A stretch of 8,997 nucleotides of DNA from a bacterium BMS3Bbin02 (GTDB lineage: Bacteria; Actinomycetota; Acidimicrobiia; Spongiisociales; UBA5794). Location: assembly GCA_002898115.1 (NCBI GenBank), contig BDTL01000206.1:1-8997 (forward strand), in the 5' to 3' direction. Both the position numbers and the translations under genes were made by a program. Numbering within the stretch: position 1 is the stretch's first letter; every line of letters starts with the position of its first letter. This document shows, one piece after another, positions 1-6,990 of the stretch. Under the pieces are notes generated by a model. The model ran no database searches. It was not told the origin of the DNA and worked only from the letters and a program-made list of their open reading frames with translations.

Positions 1-333
1 GCGTTGAACACCAGCAACGCCGCACTCGCAGTTTCCTGCTACACGACTGACGGCGTATTCATGCCGACAACACTTCCGACGTCATCGGGTGGGGACCTCG
101 AGAAGGCGTACGCCGGAATATTCGAAGTGATTGCGCTCGACATTGCGTTCACGTTCGAGGAGGTCGTGGTCACCGGCGGCGACTATGCATTCGTGCTGAC
201 GAGCAGCAGCGGCACACAAACGGTGCTCGCGCCTGAGGTGACAGCTTCCGAATCGAATCGGGAATTGTTCGTGTTGCGACGCGAAAGCGGTGACTGGAAG
301 ATCGCCCGCTACATGTTCAACAAGTCGGAGTGA
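1..333 (+). CDS. SnoaL-like / DUF4440 (SgcJ/EcaC-type) small protein, 5' end cut off
   Basis: The reading frame is open from the first base and ends at TGA 331-333, giving 110 residues with no convincing start; the TTG at 4-6 lies where the family is already in its first helix, so the true start is probably upstream of the window. The pattern fits the NTF2-like fold of DUF4440/SgcJ proteins: a helix with ALNTSN and a 'YTTDGVFMP' turn (family: ALNAGD...YADDGVLMPP), a central helix, then strands containing 'FEEVVVTGGDYAFVLTS', and a C-terminal 'RRESGDWKIARYMFN' close to the family's typical 'GSWRIARDIWN'. Members are small cone-shaped proteins, often dimers, with varied or unknown ligands. No catalytic role can be assigned here. 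It converges on mutY and is separated from it by a hairpin. Family call fairly sure, function unknown. Confidence 0.72.
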   Translation, partial: ALNTSNAALAVSCYTTDGVFMPTTLPTSSGGDLEKAYAGIFEVIALDIAFTFEEVVVTGGDYAFVLTSSSGTQTVLAPEVTASESNRELFVLRRESGDWKIARYMFNKSE

Positions 334-343
334 ACCCATGAGC

Positions 344-390
344 CGGTCCGGGCGGGAGTGGGTCTGTTGATCTGACTCCCGCACGGGCCG
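344..390. terminator. Long hairpin between convergent genes, probable bidirectional terminator
   Basis: The arms CGGTCCG (344-350) plus GCGGGAGT (352-359) pair with ACTCCCGC (375-382) plus CGGGCCG (384-390). This gives 15 pairs with one G-T wobble and a single 1x1 mismatch (351 against 383), closing a 15-base loop. It sits between the stop of the SnoaL-like gene (331-333) and the stop of mutY (402-404), so it can serve both strands. No U-tract follows on either side, so it is not a classical intrinsic terminator. GC-rich hairpins without U-tracts are common at actinobacterial gene ends, but termination here is inferred from position and structure. Confidence 0.65.
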
Positions 391-401
391 TATCGTCCGG
401 G

Positions 402-1229
402 CTAGTCGCACAACCTCACAACGCTGTCTTGTGTCTCGATGAGTCCATCTGCTGCGAGGGATGTGGTGGCTTCGATCACGCTGGATGTCGGAAACTGTGT
501 TGCGGCGACGAGCTCCGCGATGGATTGGGGAGCTTGTCGAACCAATGCACGGATAACGGCGCCCCGGACCTGGCGTGTCGACCCTTCGAACTTGGTCTGT
601 CGGGGAACGTCAAGAATCATTCCGGGACCGGCGCACCAGGACTCCACAGGGCATTGTGTACATGCAGGTTGGTGGCTCCGGCAGATCGTCGCTCCCAGGT
701 CCATCATGGCCTGGTTCCAGTCGCCGGCGGGTTCGGCAAGGCTCTGGTGAGCAGCTACGTCGAGCGCCCGCCCTCTCAGCGGCTCGCCGTACCACCGGCT
801 CAATACTCTGCGCAGGTTGGTGTCGACCGCGGCCACGTGCTGACCCAGCGCAAACGCGGCGATCGCTCGGGCTGTGTACGCGCCTACCCCCGGAAGCTCC
901 TGGAGGCCCTCTATTGACGTTGGCCACCCGTCCCCGGCAACGATCCTTGCGGTTTCGTGCAATCGCTTGCAACGGTTGTTGTATCCGAGTCCGCTCCATA
1001 TGGCGAGAGTTTCTGCGAGGGATGCTTCGGCGAGATCCGCGACCGTCGGGTATTGCTCCATCCAGCGTTCGAAGTACGGGATGACCCGATCGACCTGCGT
1101 TTGTTGCAGCATGATCTCGGAAACCAACACATCGTAGGGGCTACCGGTGTCGCGCCACGGGAGATGCCTTCGCTGGATTCGGTACCAACTGAGAAGGGCT
1201 GCGGCGCGCTCCTGCTCAAGCGCACTCAT
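402..1229 (-). CDS. mutY: A/G-specific adenine glycosylase MutY
   Basis: A base-excision repair enzyme of the HhH-GPD superfamily that removes adenine mispaired with 8-oxoguanine or guanine. Of 275 residues: N-terminal 'LPWRDTGSPYDVLVSEIMLQQTQV' region with catalytic Glu38; helix-hairpin-helix 'LPGVGAYTA' (112-120), with Tyr118 matching the active-site Tyr of Geobacillus MutY; catalytic Asp136 in VDTN; and a complete 4Fe-4S loop, Cys183-X6-Cys190-X2-Cys193-X5-Cys199. The C-terminal segment (about 218-275) looks like the short winged-helix-like tail of actinobacterial MutY; there is no NUDIX-like 8-oxoG recognition domain as in the roughly 350-residue enzymes. The frame stays open to 1352, but the preceding 41 residues are only pknB's Thr-tail DNA read in another frame, so the ATG at 1229 is chosen. 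It starts just after the pknB stop and has no visible Shine-Dalgarno, which suggests translational coupling. Confidence 0.93.
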   Translation of the reverse strand: MSALEQERAAALLSWYRIQRRHLPWRDTGSPYDVLVSEIMLQQTQVDRVIPYFERWMEQYPTVADLAEASLAETLAIWSGLGYNNRCKRLHETARIVAGDGWPTSIEGLQELPGVGAYTARAIAAFALGQHVAAVDTNLRRVLSRWYGEPLRGRALDVAAHQSLAEPAGDWNQAMMDLGATICRSHQPACTQCPVESWCAGPGMILDVPRQTKFEGSTRQVRGAVIRALVRQAPQSIAELVAATQFPTSSVIEATTSLAADGLIETQDSVVRLCD

Positions 1230-1233
1230 GGTG

Positions 1234-3480
1234 TTACGGCGCTGCAGTTGTTGTTGTTGTGGTCGTCGGCGGCAGGGTCGTCGTGGTGGTCGTGGTCGTG
1301 GTCGTGGTCGGTGGCAGGACTCCAACCCACACTCCCACAGTCGAACCATCATCGATGAGATCCCCGGGGTTGGGGATTTGGTCGGCGACTAGACCAACAA
1401 GACCTGAATCTGGCGCAACATCGAGATCGGCGAGAACCTCGAGCTGCAATCCGATGAGGGCTAAGGCCGCGCGCGCGTCATCCACCGACATACCGACGAG
1501 GTTCGGCATGGCGACCTGGATGAGCACACCAAGGGTGAGCGTGATCGTGTCGCCGGCACGCACCTCCGTTCCTTGAATGATGTCCTGGTTCGCGATCAAG
1601 CCGCCGAGACCCGACGCGGCCGTTACGTCAACGGTCTCCGTGTCGAGGATCATCGTCAGACCTTTTTGGCTCGCGAGGTTCTGCGCATCCTGGACCGAAA
1701 GGCCCACAAAATCAGGTAGGGCAAACGGTTCCGGACCCAACGACATGACGATTGTTACCGGACGCTTGCGGTCCTGAAGGTTGTTGGCTCCGGGTTCAGA
1801 GCGTATAACTAGACCTTCTTCGACATCGAGGCTGAATTCCTCAATGACCTGGATATCGGAGAAACCGGCGCGATCAAGAGTGAGCCGCGCAGACTCTTCG
1901 GTCATGTTGGCGACGTCGGGTATGAAGACCGCGAATGGACCGCCGGAGACCACCAGGTCGATGCTCGTTCCGGCTGGGTGATCCGATGCGGGGAGTGGGT
2001 TCTGGCGGAGAACCGTGCCTTCCTCCGCGCCTGAGGTTTCGTCGATTGTGATAGTCCCGACGAGGAACCCGTTGGCAATGATCGACCGTTTGGCATCCTC
2101 AATGTTTTGATCGACGAGGCTCGGGATCTTGCTGGTCTCTTCTCCCTTCGAGATCCAGACCTCGACGAGAGTTCCAGGGAGGACCCGGTCTCCCGCGGGA
2201 GGATCAGTCTTGATAACCAATCCGGCGTCAATGTTGGCTGAGAACTCAAGTGTTCGACTGACTTTGAGATCGAGTGCCTGGAGAGTGGAGAATGCATCGT
2301 TGTCGGCCTGCCCCGCCAGGGAAGGGACTACGACGTCTGCAACCACCGGATCAGGCGGCGACATCACCCGGGACAAGAAGAACAATCCAAGACCCAGCAC
2401 AGCGACAAGACCTACAACCATGAGGATGTACGTGAGCTGTGACTCCCTTTCCTCCGGTGGTGGTTGGTACGAAACATGCCGACCTACTTCGTCCGGTGTT
2501 GCAGTAGGTGGCGGTGGTGGCTGGTTCGCGGTGTACGCGCCGTGAATGACCTGTGTCGCGGCATCGGGTTGCGGGGTGGGCTCAATGGGAGTCTGAGGTT
2601 CGTAGCCGACGGGCACGAGTGGCGGAGGTGCCAGACCGGGAACAGCGGTGGGCGCTTCACCACGTAAGAAGCGGAGAAGATCGTTGCGCAGCTCAATCGC
2701 AGATTGGTACCGCGCACCCGGGTCCTTCTCAAGACATTTCTCGATGATCATCTCAAGAGCCGCAGGCACATCGGCATTGATACTTGAGGCTGGAGGGGCG
2801 AGTTCAGACACATGCTGGTACGCGACAGCAACCGGGCTTTCCCCGCTGAATGGCGGTTGTCCGGTGACGAGTTCGAACAGAACGACTCCGAGCGAGTAGA
2901 TGTCCGACCGGCCATCTGCCGGGAGACCCTGAGCCTGTTCAGGGGAGAAATAGGTAGCCGTGCCGATAACAGCGCCGGTCTTGGTCAGTTCCTCTGAATC
3001 GTCGAGGGCGCGTGCAATCCCGAAGTCCGTGACCTTTACCGATCCATCGGGCGTCAGGAGGATGTTGCCGGACTTGACGTCGCGGTGGAAGACTCCAGCC
3101 TCGTGGGCAACGGTGAGCGCCGCGGCGGACTCGGCCGCGATCTCGACCGCTCGCCGCGCTAGAAAAGCTCCCTCGGACCGAAGCACGTCTCGGAGGGTGC
3201 GGCCGTCGATGAGCTCCATCACCATGAAGTACGTATCGCCCTCTTCGCCCCAGTCATAGATGGCGACGATGTTGGGGTGTGTCAGGTTCGCGGCGTTCTG
3301 CGCTTCCTTGCGGAATCGAGAAACGAACGCCTCGTCACGGGCGAACTGTGGGTGCAGCATTTTGACCGCGACGCGCCGGTTGAGGAGCTGATCTTCCGCC
3401 TCCCACACGTCAGCCATGCCGCCACGAGCAATGTGTCGCAGCAGTCGATACCGGTCGGAGAGTATGCGTTCTTCAGTCAC
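1234..3480 (-). CDS. pknB: Ser/Thr receptor kinase PknB with five PASTA repeats and a Thr-rich tail
   Basis: A 748-residue bitopic membrane kinase. The cytosolic kinase domain (about 8-272) has the glycine-rich loop 'IARGGMADV' (17-25), VAVK Lys40, HRDVKSGN (132-139, catalytic Asp134), DFG (152-154) and activation loop 'TKTGAVIGTATYFSPEQ', where Thr166 and Thr168 match the autophosphorylated pair of mycobacterial PknB. A Pro-rich linker (about 275-345) leads to one transmembrane helix (350-371). Outside lie five PASTA repeats, about 384-446, 450-514, 516-582, 586-652 and 655-721, a fold that binds muropeptides or beta-lactam-like ligands in this family. The protein ends in T11-LPP-T7-AAP. The start is GTG at 3480, since the kinase fold begins a few residues later; no Shine-Dalgarno is evident. 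Mycobacterial PknB has four PASTA repeats. It lies 44 bases after pbpA, where pknA would be expected. Confidence 0.95.
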   Translation of the reverse strand: MTEERILSDRYRLLRHIARGGMADVWEAEDQLLNRRVAVKMLHPQFARDEAFVSRFRKEAQNAANLTHPNIVAIYDWGEEGDTYFMVMELIDGRTLRDVLRSEGAFLARRAVEIAAESAAALTVAHEAGVFHRDVKSGNILLTPDGSVKVTDFGIARALDDSEELTKTGAVIGTATYFSPEQAQGLPADGRSDIYSLGVVLFELVTGQPPFSGESPVAVAYQHVSELAPPASSINADVPAALEMIIEKCLEKDPGARYQSAIELRNDLLRFLRGEAPTAVPGLAPPPLVPVGYEPQTPIEPTPQPDAATQVIHGAYTANQPPPPPTATPDEVGRHVSYQPPPEERESQLTYILMVVGLVAVLGLGLFFLSRVMSPPDPVVADVVVPSLAGQADNDAFSTLQALDLKVSRTLEFSANIDAGLVIKTDPPAGDRVLPGTLVEVWISKGEETSKIPSLVDQNIEDAKRSIIANGFLVGTITIDETSGAEEGTVLRQNPLPASDHPAGTSIDLVVSGGPFAVFIPDVANMTEESARLTLDRAGFSDIQVIEEFSLDVEEGLVIRSEPGANNLQDRKRPVTIVMSLGPEPFALPDFVGLSVQDAQNLASQKGLTMILDTETVDVTAASGLGGLIANQDIIQGTEVRAGDTITLTLGVLIQVAMPNLVGMSVDDARAALALIGLQLEVLADLDVAPDSGLVGLVADQIPNPGDLIDDGSTVGVWVGVLPPTTTTTTTTTTTLPPTTTTTTTAAP
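1246..1308 (-). repeat. Low-complexity Thr-codon repeat encoding the PknB C-terminal tail
   Basis: Seven Thr codons (1246-1266, five of them ACA or ACT) and eleven Thr codons (1276-1308, alternating ACC and ACG) flank Leu-Pro-Pro. The longer block is a near-perfect 6-base repeat, GGTCGT on the + strand. It encodes an extracellular threonine-rich stalk or tail after the last PASTA repeat. Such tracts can change length by slippage in units of 3 or 6 bases without breaking the frame. The same DNA read in the mutY frame gives Arg-Pro and Gln runs, which explains the false upstream extension of that gene. Confidence 0.85.
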
Positions 3481-3493
3481 AGTGCGTAGATGG

Positions 3494-3510
3494 TACCCGT
3501 GTTTCGGGTA
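3494..3510 (-). promoter_or_regulatory. Small hairpin in the pbpA-pknB gap
   Basis: TACCCG (3494-3499) and CGGGTA (3505-3510) form a perfect 6-bp stem with a 5-base loop, in the 44-base gap between the pbpA stop (3525) and the GTG of pknB (3480). On the transcribed minus strand it ends 13 bases before the start codon and has no U-tract. It may be an RNA processing or stability element or affect translation of pknB; a weak terminator is less likely. Its function is inferred only from position. Confidence 0.35.
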
Positions 3511-3524
3511 AACGAGGCGTCGAG

Positions 3525-4997
3525 TTACTTGGGAATACTAAAGAACGCTGCGAGTACCTGTTGTGCGATTGGCGCCGCCAGCGCTCCTCCGGTCGCGCTC
3601 TCGCCAATGTCCCCCCCGGACTCCACAATGACGACGATTGCGATCTGATCCTCTCCTGGATTCGGGGCAACCGGTCCGAAGCCGACGAACCACGCATGGG
3701 GGGTGCTGTCCGGAACTTCGGCAGTCCCGGTTTTCCCGGCAATGCGGATGTTCGGCACCGCAGCTCGGCGACCGGTCCCGGAAGTGACGACGCGTTCCAT
3801 GAGGCCTGCAATCGTGTCCGCCGTTGCTCTACCGATCGCTTTTCTCCACACCGTAGGCTCGGTTCGAGAGACGACATCGGCCCCGGCAGTGAACACCTCC
3901 TCGACGACGAAGGGGGCCATGATGTCGCCACCGTTTGCGACTGCTGCTGTTGCGAGGAGCATCTGTAGTGGTGTCGCTTGCACGTCCCGCTGACCGATCG
4001 CGGTCTGCGCCAGTCCGGCATCGTTGAAGTCGAAGGTGTTGGGTTGCGGGAGGGATGAGGTGAGTGTCTGTAGCTCGAACGGGATGTCCCGGTTGAACCC
4101 AAACTCTTCAGCTTGCCCGACCAGTCCGTCGGCGCCGATATCCATACCGAGTTGGGCGAACGTGGTGTTGCATGACCGGATGAAGGCATCCTCCAGACTC
4201 ACCGAATCTCCGGCCGTACATCTGTTACGAGAGAAGTTTCGGATAACGGCGGTTGAACCGGGCAGATCGAGGGAGGTCGGATCGGAAAAAATAGTCGATG
4301 GGTTGGCGACGCCGTTTTGTAGCGCTGCCGAGAGGGTGATGATCTTAAAGATCGATCCTGGCGCGTACGATTGGCTCGTTGCGCGATTGAGCAGGGGAAT
4401 GGCGGCATCTTCTTCGAGCGCCTGACCAAGCCCAGCCGCTCCTATTCCTATAAGAGCGTTCGGGTCGAAGCTGGGTTTGGAGACCAGGGCAAGAATCGCA
4501 CCGGTCGCCGGATCGATTGCTATTACCGCACCACGTTGCTTACCCAACGCGTCCGATGCGATCTGCTGCAGGTTGTTGTCGATCGTGAGACGGAGTCCTT
4601 TTGGGCGCAGATCGTCTCCGAAAAGGGCGGACAGAACACCGGAGATTGTGGCGTCACGGTACGAGGTCAGATCGTCGCTCCGGGTTGCTTCAAGACCTGT
4701 CGTCCCGAACAGAAGCGAGTCGTAACCGACGATGTGGGCGTAGAGCTCGCCGTAGGGATAGGAGCGTTGGAACACCGTGGGGTCATTTTCGTCCTGGATC
4801 GATTCCGCCACCACCGCGCCGTCTCGCGTGATGATCGTCCCACGTTCTCGACCGATCCTCGTTGTCGCAACCCTGAGGTTTCTCGGATCGTCTCGATAGT
4901 CCGGGCCTGCAATCAACTGTTGATAGGTGGTTGCTGCCACGAGCAACAAAAACGAAAGGAACATGAGAAGAGCGAGGTGGCGGATCGGGGGATTCAT
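3525..4997 (-). CDS. pbpA: Class B penicillin-binding protein PbpA (peptidoglycan D,D-transpeptidase)
   Basis: Cross-links peptidoglycan strands at the outer face of the membrane, working with the SEDS polymerase RodA encoded just upstream. Of 490 residues: a short cytoplasmic start, one N-terminal membrane anchor (about 7-26), and the class B dimerisation region with 'RERGTIITRDGAVVAES' (50-66). The transpeptidase domain (about 155-485) has all three motifs: SxxK at Ser215-Ile-Phe-Lys218 (in 'YAPGSIFK'), SxN at Ser275-Cys-Asn277, and KTG at Lys422-Thr-Gly424 followed by TAE. Length agrees with mycobacterial PbpA (about 490). The ATG at 4997 overlaps the rodA stop as ATGA, so the two proteins should be made together. 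No truncation or missing catalytic residue is seen. Confidence 0.95.
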   Translation of the reverse strand: MNPPIRHLALLMFLSFLLLVAATTYQQLIAGPDYRDDPRNLRVATTRIGRERGTIITRDGAVVAESIQDENDPTVFQRSYPYGELYAHIVGYDSLLFGTTGLEATRSDDLTSYRDATISGVLSALFGDDLRPKGLRLTIDNNLQQIASDALGKQRGAVIAIDPATGAILALVSKPSFDPNALIGIGAAGLGQALEEDAAIPLLNRATSQSYAPGSIFKIITLSAALQNGVANPSTIFSDPTSLDLPGSTAVIRNFSRNRCTAGDSVSLEDAFIRSCNTTFAQLGMDIGADGLVGQAEEFGFNRDIPFELQTLTSSLPQPNTFDFNDAGLAQTAIGQRDVQATPLQMLLATAAVANGGDIMAPFVVEEVFTAGADVVSRTEPTVWRKAIGRATADTIAGLMERVVTSGTGRRAAVPNIRIAGKTGTAEVPDSTPHAWFVGFGPVAPNPGEDQIAIVVIVESGGDIGESATGGALAAPIAQQVLAAFFSIPK

Positions 4998-6274
4998 ACG
5001 CTGCGACCTGTGTGTGATATTCGTGCCAACAGGGCGACAAGAATCATGTTGGCGAGGAGGCTGGATCCGCCGTACGACATGAAGGGAAGAGTGATGCCGG
5101 TCACTGGGAACAGACGTAGCACGCCGGCGAGTATGAGAAGTGTCTGGACGCCAAGGACGATGGTGAGCGAGGCGGCGAGGAACTTTCGGAATACGTCACG
5201 TGTGCGCAGAGCTATTCCGAAACCCGCCGCAACCAACAATGCGTAGGCCGCAATGACAGCCACTGATCCGGCGAAACCCATCTCTTCAGCAACGGCAGCA
5301 AAGATGAAGTCGGTAGCCGCCGCGGGAATCAAGTCAGGTCGACCGAGCCCGATGCCGGAACCGGAGATACTTCCACTCCCCATCGCAAAGAGGGCTTGGA
5401 CGATCTGGTAGCCGGTGTCGGAGTAGTCGTCGAAGGGGCGAATCCACGCGTCGACCCGCCGCTGCACATGCGCGAACGCTTGGTAGGCGACGACTCCGCT
5501 AACAGCGACGAACAGACCACCGGCCGCGAGGTAGGAGCGTCGACCCGTCGCGATGTAGGCCATCCCGACGAATAGTGCGAACAACAACAACGAGGCTCCA
5601 AGGTCGCGTTGGTACACCAGGACGATGAACGCTACGCCACCAGCGATGATGATTGGTCCAAAGTGGCGCAGGGGAGGGAAGCCGAGACCGAACACCCGCC
5701 GCGTATGGACAGACATCGCAACATGGTTGTCGGCGAGGTACGAAGCCAGGAACAATGCAAGGAATAGCTTTGCGAGTTCTCCGGGTTGGAAACTCAAACC
5801 CCGGAAGCGGACCCAGAGTCGTGACCCGTTGATCTCAGCACCGTGGATCGGAAAAGAATCCGGCAATAGCGGCAGCAGCAAGAGAAGGACGCCCACAGTG
5901 AGAAATAGATAGCGGTAGCGCCGCAGTTGGCGGACTCCCTCTCCGCGAAGCAGGAACAATACGAGGGCTGCCGCCGCTCCCGCCAGCAGCAGCGACCAGC
6001 GCTGAATCGCGGCAAGGTCGGCATCAAGGCGGTAGATCTCGGTGAACCCTATGGCCGCCAGGATTGCTGCCAAAGGGAGTAGGTACGGATTCGCCGCCGG
6101 AGCCCACCGCCGCAGCGCAAGGCTCACAGAACCGAACGAGAGAATCCAGACCACGAAGGTGAGTGCGACCTGAGCATCGAACCCACGTCCGAGGGTGAAA
6201 TTCACCATCGCGACACCGAGGGATGCGAGGAGCGACGCGCCGACGAGGAGCGACGCTTCGGCGTTCCGGTTCAT
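4994..6274 (-). CDS. rodA: SEDS-family peptidoglycan glycosyltransferase RodA (FtsW/RodA/SpoVE)
   Basis: A polytopic membrane enzyme that polymerises lipid II into glycan strands during elongation. Its 426 residues contain about ten to twelve hydrophobic segments. Hallmarks: 'SRLWVRFRGLSFQPGELAKL' (151-170), equivalent to the family's SWI-x-GLSFQPSE-x-AKL; 'QRDLGASLL' (222-230) carrying the Asp (224) that corresponds to the catalytic Asp of SEDS enzymes; 'PAAATDFIFAAVAEEMGF' (317-334); and 'FPVTGITLPFMSYGGSSL' (389-406). The assignment as RodA rather than FtsW rests on gene order: it lies between pstP and pbpA as in mycobacteria, not in a division cluster with murG or ftsQ. Both ends overlap neighbours by 4 bases (ATGA with pstP and with pbpA). 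Confidence 0.93.
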   Translation of the reverse strand: MNRNAEASLLVGASLLASLGVAMVNFTLGRGFDAQVALTFVVWILSFGSVSLALRRWAPAANPYLLPLAAILAAIGFTEIYRLDADLAAIQRWSLLLAGAAAALVLFLLRGEGVRQLRRYRYLFLTVGVLLLLLPLLPDSFPIHGAEINGSRLWVRFRGLSFQPGELAKLFLALFLASYLADNHVAMSVHTRRVFGLGFPPLRHFGPIIIAGGVAFIVLVYQRDLGASLLLFALFVGMAYIATGRRSYLAAGGLFVAVSGVVAYQAFAHVQRRVDAWIRPFDDYSDTGYQIVQALFAMGSGSISGSGIGLGRPDLIPAAATDFIFAAVAEEMGFAGSVAVIAAYALLVAAGFGIALRTRDVFRKFLAASLTIVLGVQTLLILAGVLRLFPVTGITLPFMSYGGSSLLANMILVALLARISHTGRSV

Positions 6275-6990
6275 TGATCGGCGTCGACGACAACCACAGT
6301 GGTGTTATCGACACCCCCGGCTCTGTTTGCGGCTTCGACGAGGCCCCAGGCTGCGTCGGTCACAGTTGTGGTGTCAGCCAGGATGGCTTCGATGCCGCCC
6401 CGGGTGACCATATCGGTGAGGCCGTCGGAGCAGATGAGAACTCTGTCCCCGGAATGGAGGTGTAACTCGACGCTGTCGACCTGGAGGCCCGGTGTGCCGA
6501 GGACGCGAGTGACGATGTTCCGGCGTGGATGCTGCATAGCCTCGGTCGGGTTGAGCTTGCCCGCCCGGACGAGCTCACCGACAAATGAATGATCGTCCGT
6601 GACCTGGGTCAGCGTTCCGTCGCGGAAGAGGTACATACGCGAATCGCCGACGTGGCCGACGTCGAGGTGCCCATCAGGGTGGAACATGCCCAGGGTGAGC
6701 GTCGTGCCCATTCCTCGTCGTGTTCTGTCCTCAGCCTCCGCTTTCAGCACCGCTTCGTTCCCGGTACGGACCCGTGCGGCCGGATCCGGCTGTTCTTCAG
6801 GCGTTGGTGCAATAGCTGCTGCGAGAGCGACGCGTGAAGCAACGTCGCCCGCGGCGGCGCCACCCATACCGTCAGCGACCGCAGCGATCAAGATTTCGTC
6901 AGTCGCACCATCGTGTTCGGGTGCGACACAGTCCTGGTTGCTCTCACGAACCAGACCTACGTGTGTTGCGCTCGACCATGTGTATTTCAT
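6271..6990 (-). CDS. pstP: PP2C-family Ser/Thr protein phosphatase PstP, soluble short form
   Basis: Metal-dependent (PPM/PP2C) phosphatase expected to dephosphorylate PknB and its substrates. The 239 residues cover the catalytic domain and nothing more: 'VRESNQD' (14-20, metal-binding Asp20), 'VADGMGG' (38-44, Asp40), 'VGHVGDSRMYLF' (Asp116), 'LICSDGLTDMV' (Asp189) and 'GGVDNTTVVVV' (Asp228-Asn229) are all present. Mycobacterial PstP is about 514 residues, with a transmembrane helix and an external domain after the catalytic part; here the gene stops right after the last catalytic strand and no hydrophobic segment exists. A GAGGT Shine-Dalgarno-like sequence lies inside the end of fhaB (6994-6998). 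The ATG overlaps the fhaB stop and the stop overlaps the rodA start, both as ATGA, so the short length is not an assembly artefact of the ends. Confidence 0.94.
   Translation of the reverse strand: MKYTWSSATHVGLVRESNQDCVAPEHDGATDEILIAAVADGMGGAAAGDVASRVALAAAIAPTPEEQPDPAARVRTGNEAVLKAEAEDRTRRGMGTTLTLGMFHPDGHLDVGHVGDSRMYLFRDGTLTQVTDDHSFVGELVRAGKLNPTEAMQHPRRNIVTRVLGTPGLQVDSVELHLHSGDRVLICSDGLTDMVTRGGIEAILADTTTVTDAAWGLVEAANRAGGVDNTTVVVVDADQ

Noticed and set aside
222..230. RodA Arg in place of Pro before the catalytic Asp (QRDLG instead of QPDLG); positions given are RodA residues
   Set aside because: As I recall, RDLG is common in actinobacterial RodA proteins, so it is a lineage feature rather than a defect.
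1246..1308. A short tandem repeat considered as a CRISPR or intergenic repeat array
   Set aside because: The period is 3 to 6 bases with no spacers, and it lies inside the pknB reading frame as Thr codons.
1230..1352. A 41-residue N-terminal extension of MutY rich in Arg-Pro and Gln
   Set aside because: It is the DNA of pknB's Thr-rich tail read in another frame; MutY homology begins right after the ATG at 1229.
1234..1352. Possible programmed frameshift fusing PknB to MutY through the repeat tract
   Set aside because: Repeat changes would be in multiples of 3 and keep pknB in frame; no slippery heptamer or pseudoknot was seen, and MutY has a normal ATG.
3473..4189. A 238-residue open frame on the minus strand inside pbpA
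   Set aside because: It is out of frame with PbpA, whose transpeptidase motifs cover the same bases; composition is Ser/Arg/Pro-rich low complexity.
4371..5246. A 291-residue open frame on the + strand
   Set aside because: It is antisense to pbpA and rodA, which have complete family motifs; the translated product is Arg/Cys-rich with no recognisable domain. Long antisense frames are expected at this base composition.
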